NCBI RefSeq assembly: GCF_000758585.1
Contig: NZ_CP009281.1
Span: 744,001 to 808,000 of the forward strand
Length of the DNA stretch: 64,000 bases
Direction of reading: 5' to 3'
From: Paenibacillus sp. FSL R5-0345
GTDB taxonomy: Bacteria > Bacillota > Bacilli > Paenibacillales > Paenibacillaceae
The notes beneath the pieces are model-generated. The model searched no databases. It was given only the letters and a program-made list of their open reading frames with translations, and was not told where the DNA came from. Positions 18,364-25,240 of this stretch are shown piece after piece. The first letter of the stretch is position 1. The number at the start of each line of letters is the position of its first letter. The position numbers and the translations under genes were made by a program.

Positions 18364-18579
18364 CTATATAAGGTGAACTAAAAAACATTCTAAAAAGGAA
18401 AAGTGATGGAGGGGAAGTTTGGAACTGTAGGAACGTAGTGACCGCCTTTGTCACCGGATTTCAACCATGAAACATGGTAATAATCAAGAAATCTGGTGAC
18501 AACAGCGGCCGGAAGTCCAAACATTCACCGCAGTCACGCACTTACCTTAATAGAAAAATCTTAAGTTCAACTAATATAG
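18364..18579. repeat. Large hairpin-forming intergenic repeat, copy 1
   Basis: This element fills the gap between two genes. The outer ends CTATATAAGGTGAACT and, on the opposite strand, CTATATTAGTTGAACT form imperfect terminal inverted repeats. The core runs from GTGATGGAGGGGAAGTTTGGA (18403 on) to TCCAAACATTC...AGTCAC (ends about 18537) and pairs along its length. An inner 13-bp stem GTCACCGGATTTC/GAAATCTGGTGAC (18450-18462 with 18488-18500) encloses a small CCATG/CATGG hairpin. GGAACTGTAGGA and AGCGGCCGGAAGTCC flank the inner part. Copy 2 is at 23818-24062. It may be a MITE-like element or encode a structured RNA. Confidence 0.7.
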
Positions 18580-18646
18580 CGAAGGCTTTTTTTATCCTTT
18601 ATACTGAAAAGACCAATTTATCTTCCTAGGAGTTGTCTAACGAACC

Positions 18647-19813
18647 ATGATAAAGAAAGAAGTCGCGCATATACGCAAGCAATTTAAGCTGGATCACGAC
18701 ATGATGAGTATTTACGATATTCTCAACGTGTATATTATGAAGGAAAGCAACGAGATCTATCATTGGGAGCGCCTGCCATTTGGAATGGTGGACAGAGAAA
18801 AGCAGGAGCTGTATATGGGCAATTTCAAAAAACTGCTGACAGGTGAGTTAGATCAGAAGCTGTTCGAGTTGAAGTTTCAGGCGGAAGCGGAGGAGCCAGC
18901 GCAGGTGATGCTTCACCAAGCTTTGGTGACAGGGGATCCAGATGAATGGCAGGACCTGATGCTGCTGCTCGTGGACAGAATGATGGCGGATACTCATTAT
19001 GAACGCGATACGGTGATCACTTTTGTTCGCGGACAGTATTACCGCCCGACCAAAGATAGAAACGATGAAGCCGAGGAAAGTGAGAAAAACGAAATGTTCG
19101 CGCATCCGTTTATTCTATGCAGCGTGAATTCCACGGAGAAGCAACGGAAAGCTCTCTTATTTGATTATGTGGAGCGGGAATTCAAGTACAATGTCATTGT
19201 AGATCCGATCGTCAAGCTAAGTACACCGGAGCAGGGCTTCTTTTACCCAAGTGTGACGGACAATTATTCCGATGTGAACCGCATTCTGTATTGTACAGGT
19301 AAATCGAACTTCCCGGATCCGCATTTCGTCGGAGAGGTCTTGAATGCCGAAAGATCCATGACGGCACTGGAAGAGAGAGCGATATTCGAGGACATCGTGA
19401 AGGAAGTGGCGGGCGAACAGCTTGATGCAACCACCCTCGCACAGGTGTACGAGGAGATCCATCAGGTCATCGAAACCAACGACGATAAGGAAGAACCTCC
19501 AAAGCTCGATTATAGAGATCTGGAACGCGTACTGACGGTAAGCGGCGTAGAGAACGTGACAACGGAAAAAGTGGAACGGGCGTTTGAAACGATCGTTGAC
19601 GATAAGCATTATGAGATGAAGGCGAGTAGCGTGATGCCGAAATTCACTACCAAATCGATTAAGATCGAAACAAAGGTAGCTACGATTTCGGTCAGTCCGC
19701 AGGATTTAAAATATGTGAAACAGGTAAATCATCATGGGAGACGTTGTATCTTGATTGAGGTCGACGAAGATGCCGTGATCGAAGGATTTACACTTACTAC
19801 AGAGACGCTTTAG
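18647..19813 (+). CDS. DUF4317 domain protein
   Basis: This 388-aa soluble protein is of unknown function and matches the DUF4317 family by overall length and by segments such as HIRKQFKLDHDMMSIYDILNVY at the start, LPFGMVDREKQELYMGNFKKL, and GFFYPSVTDNYSDVNRILYC in the middle. No signal peptide, membrane segment or catalytic motif is evident. The start ATG 18647 has TAGGAG about 12 bases upstream, a slightly long spacing. It is a single-gene transcript closed by the terminator at 19828-19872. Codon use is regular and similar to housekeeping neighbours. Nothing in the context suggests a role. Confidence 0.8.
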   Translation: MIKKEVAHIRKQFKLDHDMMSIYDILNVYIMKESNEIYHWERLPFGMVDREKQELYMGNFKKLLTGELDQKLFELKFQAEAEEPAQVMLHQALVTGDPDEWQDLMLLLVDRMMADTHYERDTVITFVRGQYYRPTKDRNDEAEESEKNEMFAHPFILCSVNSTEKQRKALLFDYVEREFKYNVIVDPIVKLSTPEQGFFYPSVTDNYSDVNRILYCTGKSNFPDPHFVGEVLNAERSMTALEERAIFEDIVKEVAGEQLDATTLAQVYEEIHQVIETNDDKEEPPKLDYRDLERVLTVSGVENVTTEKVERAFETIVDDKHYEMKASSVMPKFTTKSIKIETKVATISVSPQDLKYVKQVNHHGRRCILIEVDEDAVIEGFTLTTETL

Positions 19814-19827
19814 ACTCTTTTAACAGC

Positions 19828-19872
19828 GGGCTATCCTTAAAGTCTTTGATCAGACTTGGGATAGCCCTTTTT
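19828..19872 (+). terminator. Rho-independent terminator after the DUF4317 gene
   Basis: GGGCTATCC pairs with GGATAGCCC, with an inner AAGTCT/AGACTT stem, followed by five T bases. The stretch from 19873 to about 20190 contains nothing I can support. Confidence 0.85.
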
Positions 19873-20221
19873 GTATTTGGATCAATTACGGTGCTTAAAG
19901 ATATAGTTGATATATTCTTTTGCGCTACTATTAATTTCTTCATCACTGGTATGGAGCTGTAGCCTTGAAATAGGTTGCGCATCGTTTGGATCAAACTGAT
20001 TTACAGAATTGTTATCAAACTATTAAAAAAAGTAGGGTTGTTCAAATCCCTTGGTAGAGCCAATGAAAGTGTTCCTAGTAATTTTGTAACCGCTCTCCTA
20101 AAAATGAGTTGGCATTATTTAGCATCTAATATTCCTCTGAATTGGATATTTTATTTATATATTGTTTTATTTCAATAGGATAATGTTACCTCACCGTAAC
20201 ACTGTCCTAGGTTGCTAGGAA

Positions 20222-20227
20222 TATAAT
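20222..20227 (+). promoter_or_regulatory. Probable -10 box of the triple-repeat secreted protein gene
   Basis: A perfect TATAAT lies 48 bases before the ATG at 20275. The -35 region (about 20199) is poor, and CCTAG...CTAGG dyads sit between, suggesting regulated expression. Confidence 0.35.
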
Positions 20228-20274
20228 AAGTCTGTATTCGACACCAACCTTTATAAACCATCGGAGGAAACACA

Positions 20275-22194
20275 ATGAAAATTAAGAAAACATTATCCGT
20301 TGCATTATGTGTAGCAGCTGTCGCATCTTTCTCATCTCAAGCAATGGCAAATCCTGTCGCAACGCCAACAAGCGCAACAGTAGCGCCATCTGTTAATCAA
20401 GTAGGACAAAAGTTTACACTAGCTGGTGTCCAAACAAATGCAAACACAGTATTGATTGCAACACAAACTACGGATATTAATTTGGATGGAGTTAAAGATA
20501 CGTTATATCTCATCGGCGACAAAAATGAATCTCCTGATTTCGACAACATTAATCTCATTGTGGTAAACGGCAAAACAAACAAAGTGTTAAACGCAGGGAT
20601 TAAAGACTTCGGTGGTTTGAACGCGAAAATCAGCTATGTGAGTGATTTCAATAATGACCATGCACTTGATGTGATGATTACTGCGTACTCCGGTGGCAAC
20701 CAAGGTTCTACCAATGCTAGAATCGTAACTTTTAAGAATGATACCCCTTCTATTATTCTGGGCGGGGATTTGAAGGTGAAGGGCGAACGGGCATTATTCA
20801 GAACATTAGAAGCGGTTGATGTGGAAAATGATGGCGTGAACGAGCTGCTTGGAATCAGAATCCTCCATGGCGAAGCTACTTCAGTGGTAACAGGCTATGA
20901 AAAAGTATGGTTCGCATACAAAAATGGCGAATTCGCAGCTACCAAAAGTGAAACTACCAAAGAAGATCCATTCAAGCAACCTGCACTTGGTGAACTGACT
21001 GTTGGACAACCTTTCGCATTGCAAGGTGTTAAAACAACAGATAAATCGGTTCTTATCCGTAAACAAGTCAACGATGTAAACAAAGACGGTGTTAATGATA
21101 AAATCTATCTGATCGGTGACAAAGCTGATGAGCTTGGTTATGTAACCAACATCAACCTGGTGGTTGTAGATGGCAAAACAAACACCGTGAAGGATGCAAA
21201 AATCAGCGGTTTCGATGGCTATAAACCAGAAATTCAATGGATTGGTGATTTCAACGGGGACAAAGCAAATGATGTCATGTTTACAGCATTCTCCGGTGGT
21301 AACAACGGTACGACCGATGCTTACATATTGTCTTTCGCAGGTGATAAGGTACAGCCGCTTTTGAGTGTAAAGCCTGTTGTGGATGGTAAAACAGCATTTT
21401 TCAACACTTTAGAGCAAGTGGATCTTAATAAAGATGGTGTATATGATCTGGTAGGGACTAGAAAAATTCGCGGTAACGCTGAAGCTATCGTTCTTGGCGA
21501 GGAAAAAACAACCTTCACCTTCAAAGATGGTGCCTTCAAGGTTGTGGGTACAGAAACCATTAAATCCGATAGCAAGCCAGCGACTACACCAGCTACAACT
21601 ACAACAAGTGAATACACCGTTGGCAAACGCTTTGAGCTTAAGGGAGTTCCAACGACAGCAAAAACAATTTTGCTAGCGAAACAAACAATGGATGTAACAG
21701 GTAATGGCGTTGCAGATAACGTATTACTGATTGGTAACAAGGATGCCGCAAATGGTGGCTTGGTTACAGATATCAACATCGTCGTTCTAGAAGGTAAAAC
21801 TAAAAAAGTGATTAACAGTAATATCAAAGGCTTCGAGGGTTACCAACCAAAAATCAACTTCATTGGAGATTTTAACGGAGATAAATCTAAAGATGTCATG
21901 ATTACTGTATACTCTGGTGGTAACAGCGGCAGCACCAATGCTTACGTAGTATCCTTCAAAGACAGTAGTGTTAAAGTTCTTCTTAACGAGTACGTGAAAG
22001 TGAATGGCAAACGTTCGCTCTACAATACAATGAAGGCTTCTGATGTAGACAAAAACGGAGTCTATGAAATTGTTGCAACAAAAACGATTCACGGTGGAGC
22101 TACTTCCGAAGTGAAAGGCGAAGAAACCTCTGTTCTGGCTTACAAAAATGGAGCATTTCAAGTCAAATCGACGACTGTGAAGAAATCTAAATAA
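20275..22194 (+). CDS. Secreted protein with three VCBS/FG-GAP-like repeats
   Basis: The first 26 residues are a signal peptide with a typical AMA-type cleavage site, so the protein is exported. The rest is three homologous units of about 195 residues (starting near 45, 243 and 446), separated by short Thr/Pro linkers. Each unit has the order VGQ-F-L-GV, a Ca-binding-like D-x-N-x-D-G-V motif, YLIGDK or LLIGNK, then IGDFNGDK-x-x-DVM and a SGGN-x-G-(S/T)-T-x-A segment; DFNxD and DxDxDG loops recall FG-GAP/VCBS beta-propeller blades. GGAGG stands 8 bases before the ATG. It is likely an extracellular or spore-surface Ca-binding protein, single-gene transcript. No enzymatic motif is seen. Confidence 0.75.
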   Translation: MKIKKTLSVALCVAAVASFSSQAMANPVATPTSATVAPSVNQVGQKFTLAGVQTNANTVLIATQTTDINLDGVKDTLYLIGDKNESPDFDNINLIVVNGKTNKVLNAGIKDFGGLNAKISYVSDFNNDHALDVMITAYSGGNQGSTNARIVTFKNDTPSIILGGDLKVKGERALFRTLEAVDVENDGVNELLGIRILHGEATSVVTGYEKVWFAYKNGEFAATKSETTKEDPFKQPALGELTVGQPFALQGVKTTDKSVLIRKQVNDVNKDGVNDKIYLIGDKADELGYVTNINLVVVDGKTNTVKDAKISGFDGYKPEIQWIGDFNGDKANDVMFTAFSGGNNGTTDAYILSFAGDKVQPLLSVKPVVDGKTAFFNTLEQVDLNKDGVYDLVGTRKIRGNAEAIVLGEEKTTFTFKDGAFKVVGTETIKSDSKPATTPATTTTSEYTVGKRFELKGVPTTAKTILLAKQTMDVTGNGVADNVLLIGNKDAANGGLVTDINIVVLEGKTKKVINSNIKGFEGYQPKINFIGDFNGDKSKDVMITVYSGGNSGSTNAYVVSFKDSSVKVLLNEYVKVNGKRSLYNTMKASDVDKNGVYEIVATKTIHGGATSEVKGEETSVLAYKNGAFQVKSTTVKKSK

Positions 22195-22217
22195 TCTTAT
22201 AGCACAACCTAACAATG

Positions 22218-22268
22218 AGAGAGTTTCCAGATAGCCATAAATAAGTGGTTACTGAGGGACTCTTTTTT
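22218..22268 (+). terminator. Probable terminator after the triple-repeat gene
   Basis: AGAGTTTCC pairs imperfectly with GGGACTCT across a long loop and is followed by six T bases. Confidence 0.5.
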
Positions 22269-22319
22269 GTGTTTTTAGTTGGATTAACTTATGTACTTGG
22301 TGAGCACGTCTAAAACTAA

Positions 22320-22790
22320 ACTCTCCCTTGCTCAATAAGTCTACTTAAGCGATTCAAGGCGTGGGATTGGGATGAAGCATCCGTTATACAACGTCTAGAG
22401 ACCAAAGAAGAAATAGAATTCGCCTATAACTGTATGAAAAAAGAATATGATACGTTCGATAAGATTTCGGTCAGCACAGGATCGATTATTTTCGAGGATT
22501 CTTTAACGTTGGATTTAGGGGGCATCACTTGCCAAATTCTCAAGGTAGGAGGGCCGCATGAAGCAGACTCTTGTGTTGTATATGTTAAAGAAGCAGAGGT
22601 TTTATTTGCAGGTGATGCACATAGTGGAGATTATTATCATGGAGAAGGTAAGATTGATCCCATAAAAATGAAGGAATATGTTGAGTTTTTAACAACTCTT
22701 TCATTTACTACGTATATCCCAGGACACGACGCCCCTATGAGCAAGGAGCAAATCATTCATGTGCTAAGTAGATTTTGTGAAATGAAGTAA
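22320..22790 (+). pseudogene. 5'-truncated MBL-fold metallo-hydrolase
   Basis: Only the C-terminal half of a metallo-beta-lactamase-fold protein remains. The frame is open from 22320 and reads RFKAWDWDEASVIQRL before the first ATG at 22434, so homology continues upstream of any usable start. The later metal ligands are present (GGPHEADSC, VLFAGDAHSGD with the bridging Asp, YIPGHDAPM with the last His), but the N-terminal HxHxDH site is missing. A stop just upstream (22317-22319) and the absence of a ribosome binding site fit a remnant. A functional short protein starting at 22434 would lack the main zinc site. Confidence 0.7.
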
Positions 22791-22807
22791 ACAGGGACTC
22801 CCTTTCC

Positions 22808-23749
22808 CTATACCCACCCCGTAAACTCCAATATAGATGCTTTTGCAGATTGAGCTTCGGAATGTGCACCTTTTCGCCATTGTTTGGGTGATTCGCCCAT
22901 AAGCTTCGAGAAGCATCGGTTGAAGCTGGAAATGGACTGAAATCCGACTTGTTCGGAGATGGAGAGGATGGAAGCATCCGTGCTTTTTAACTGCTTGCAG
23001 GCCTCTTCAATACGGGTACTGTTTAGAAAATCGAGAGGTGCAGTTCCCATGATCTCGTGAAACTTTCTTCGAAAATGAGTGGTGCTTAGATGACACAGAT
23101 CAGCCAGGTCAGCGATGGTGATAGGTGTCATATAGTTTTTAGTGATGTATTCCAGAACCGGAGAGATGACAAAATCGCCTTTCAGGTTATGCTCTATTTC
23201 TTGTTCTGCCAAGGGTTCATTCCGGGAATGGATTCTAAGCAGTTCTATATAAAGCGATAATAATAAGCCGTAGGCACTTTCTTGATAGAAAGGATTTTTG
23301 TGCTTCAATTCCTCTACGACCGATGTCGCAAGGGTATAAACCTTGGGATGTTCCTCCTTGTTCAAAATACAGTTCATTCCCTGGATCGCCCACAAATTTG
23401 GTTCAAAGTCACTGTAAGCGCTTTTGAATGAATGCTGAAAAAGCTCCTCTGGCGAGAAAAAGATATAAGACCAAAGACTGGCTTCATTTGGCGAACTATA
23501 CGTAGTATGAGGCAGATACCTAGGGATGAAGGTCACATCTCCGGCTTTAAAAGGTACAGATTCTCCTTTGATCTCCATGATGCCGCTATCCGAATGGCAA
23601 ATGCCAATCTCAAGATGGTTATGAAAATGGAGATGTTCACTTTTAATATCGGAAATCTTCCAACGTTCACCGCTTAACAGTAGAATAGGGAAGTTTATCG
23701 GCAGGCTGTAGTGGCGGTATTCAATGACGGGCCTCTTTTTTCTGGGCAT
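22808..23749 (-). CDS. AraC-family transcriptional regulator with cupin sensor domain
   Basis: The N-terminal half (about residues 35-120) is an AraC-type cupin: HFHNHLEIGICHSDSGIMEI and then FIPRYLPHTTYS are the barrel strands that bind sugar. The C-terminal 100 residues hold the double HTH: ITIADLADLCHLSTTHFRRKF and ILSISEQVGFQSISSFNRCF followed by GESPKQWR. It is divergent from the GH105-GH112 operon, with the hairpin repeat copy 2 and the operon promoter between. The most likely job is activation of that operon in the presence of a pectin-derived sugar; this is inferred from position. GGAG is 10 bases before the ATG. Confidence 0.88.
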   Translation of the reverse strand: MPRKKRPVIEYRHYSLPINFPILLLSGERWKISDIKSEHLHFHNHLEIGICHSDSGIMEIKGESVPFKAGDVTFIPRYLPHTTYSSPNEASLWSYIFFSPEELFQHSFKSAYSDFEPNLWAIQGMNCILNKEEHPKVYTLATSVVEELKHKNPFYQESAYGLLLSLYIELLRIHSRNEPLAEQEIEHNLKGDFVISPVLEYITKNYMTPITIADLADLCHLSTTHFRRKFHEIMGTAPLDFLNSTRIEEACKQLKSTDASILSISEQVGFQSISSFNRCFSKLMGESPKQWRKGAHSEAQSAKASILEFTGWV

Positions 23750-23817
23750 ATTCTCAATACTCCCATTCTTATTACGTAGGTTGAGTAGATTATAGGTTAA
23801 CGTTATACCAAATTCAA

Positions 23818-24062
23818 CTATATAAAGAGAACTTGATATTATACAATTTGAGGAAAAGTGACGGAGGAGAAGTTTGGAACTGTAGGAGCGTTAGCGTCCG
23901 CCTGAAAGCTTTCCATAGGAAAGCTCGCTTCGGAAGCATAAGCAGTCTGCAGATTTCCACCGCGAAGAGCGGTATAAAATCAAGAAATCTGCAGACAACA
24001 GCGGCCGGAAGTCCAAACATTCTCTGTAGTCACGGCCAATCCCGAAATATAAGAACCACTAG
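23818..24062. repeat. Large hairpin-forming intergenic repeat, copy 2
   Basis: This is the same element as 18364-18579. The core runs 23858-24033. It shares GGAAAAGTGA, GAAGTTTGGAACTGTAGGA, the CCGCC block and AGCGGCCGGAAGTCCAAAC. The inner stem is GTCTGCAGATTTC/GAAATCTGCAGAC (23945-23957 with 23984-23996), different in sequence from copy 1 but again fully paired. Extra small hairpins are present (AGCTTTCC/GGAAAGCT, GCTTC/GAAGC, ACCGC/GCGGT). The outer inverted ends are weaker than in copy 1. Confidence 0.7.
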
Positions 24063-24124
24063 TAAATGGTCGAAATTGCACAGTTTAGTTATGAATATGC
24101 TTAGAATCAGACTATTTTACTCCT

Positions 24125-24150
24125 TACAATAGAGTTAGTAAAGCGTTTAC
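24125..24150 (+). promoter_or_regulatory. -10 box and cre-like operator of the GH105-GH112 operon
   Basis: TACAAT at 24125-24130 is a likely -10 with a poor -35, as usual for AraC-activated promoters. GTAAAGCGTTTAC at 24138-24150 is a dyad with a GCG centre that fits the cre/LacI-type site bound by CcpA, placed at the start of transcription where it would block it under glucose. Confidence 0.55.
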
Positions 24151-24208
24151 ATAGGACGGACAGCTCTCAGCGCCAATGGGGGCGTGTGCGAAAGAGAGGA
24201 GAATCAAG

Positions 24209-25228
24209 ATGCTTCAATTAACTTATGACAGAGAAGAGATTCTAAGCGTCATCGACAAGGTCGTTAGAAAAACAATGACGATGGATTTAACATGGGACTG
24301 GCCATGTGGTGTGGCTTATTATGGGGTATCCAGAGCTTATGCAACTACAGGAAATAAAGAGTATTTGGATATGCTTGTCCAATGGGCAGATGAATATATC
24401 GAGCTGGGTCTGCCGAATTGGACGGTAAACACCTGTGCTATGGGCCATATGCTGATCACCTTATATGAAGAAACAGGCAACCAGAAATATTGGGATATTG
24501 TGATGAGCAAGGTGGATTATCTTCAGCATAATGCGCTCAGATTCGGAGATCATGTGTTACAGCATACCGTTTCTACTTCGAATGATTTTCCAGAACAAGC
24601 GTGGGCGGATACGTTGTTTATGGCGGCATTTTTTCTGCTCAGAGTAGGAAGTAAATTAAATGATCAGGAAATGATCCAGGATGCTCTGAATCAATATTAC
24701 TGGCATATCAAATACCTGCAAGACCCTAGCAGTGGCCTTTGGTACCATGGCTACAATAATGTGAAACAGGATCACATGTCAGGACTATATTGGGGCAGAG
24801 CAAATGCTTGGGGCGCATATACCATGTCGCAGGTCAAAATGCTTTTGAAAGACTGGTATTTGTATCCGCAATGTATGGATGTGGAGTGTTCACTGCGCGA
24901 TCAACTGGCGGCACTTAAGCTTGTGCAAACGGAGAACGGCCTGTGGCGGACAGTGCTTGATGACGAAGAATCTTATGAAGAAGTATCTGCCTCTTGCGGG
25001 ATAGCGGCTGCAATGATCAATAATGGCAACCCACTGCATACCAAATATGTGCAAAAGGCTCTAAAGGGCGTCTTGAACAATATCAGCGAGGATGGACGAG
25101 TACTGGGAGTATCGGGTGGAACAGCGGTTATGAAGGATCGGGAAGGCTATCGCAATATTCCAAAAGACTGGATTCAAGGCTGGGGTCAAGGCTTAGCACT
25201 CTCTTTTCTGTCCGATATGCTTAAATAG
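24209..25228 (+). CDS. GH105 unsaturated rhamnogalacturonyl hydrolase
   Basis: A cytoplasmic glycoside hydrolase of family 105 (YteR/YesR type), which removes the unsaturated galacturonyl end left by rhamnogalacturonan lyases. The protein is an alpha/alpha barrel; visible family motifs are WDWPCGVAYYGV (about residue 30), EQAWADTLFMAAFFLLR with the presumed catalytic Asp near residue 134, GLYWGRANAWGAY, and the closing WIQGWGQGLALSF. There is no signal peptide, in keeping with a cytosolic enzyme acting on imported oligosaccharides. ATG 24209 follows GAGAGGAG by 7 bases; the ATG at 24176 has no binding site. The GH112 gene follows after 12 bases. No transporter is in this locus. Confidence 0.9.
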   Translation: MLQLTYDREEILSVIDKVVRKTMTMDLTWDWPCGVAYYGVSRAYATTGNKEYLDMLVQWADEYIELGLPNWTVNTCAMGHMLITLYEETGNQKYWDIVMSKVDYLQHNALRFGDHVLQHTVSTSNDFPEQAWADTLFMAAFFLLRVGSKLNDQEMIQDALNQYYWHIKYLQDPSSGLWYHGYNNVKQDHMSGLYWGRANAWGAYTMSQVKMLLKDWYLYPQCMDVECSLRDQLAALKLVQTENGLWRTVLDDEESYEEVSASCGIAAAMINNGNPLHTKYVQKALKGVLNNISEDGRVLGVSGGTAVMKDREGYRNIPKDWIQGWGQGLALSFLSDMLK

Positions 25229-25240
25229 GAGGGATCCAAG

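Noticed and set aside
18403-18537. Intergenic repeat as a tRNA, rRNA fragment or group II intron
   Set aside because: None of the expected conserved bases is present; the structure is a nested hairpin.
19797-19994. Minus-strand ORF of 65 residues
   Set aside because: It overlaps the DUF4317 gene end and its terminator, has no recognisable domain or ribosome binding site, and may be chance.
19975-20178. Plus-strand ORF of 67 residues
   Set aside because: No ribosome binding site, poor codon pattern and no similarity to anything I recognise.
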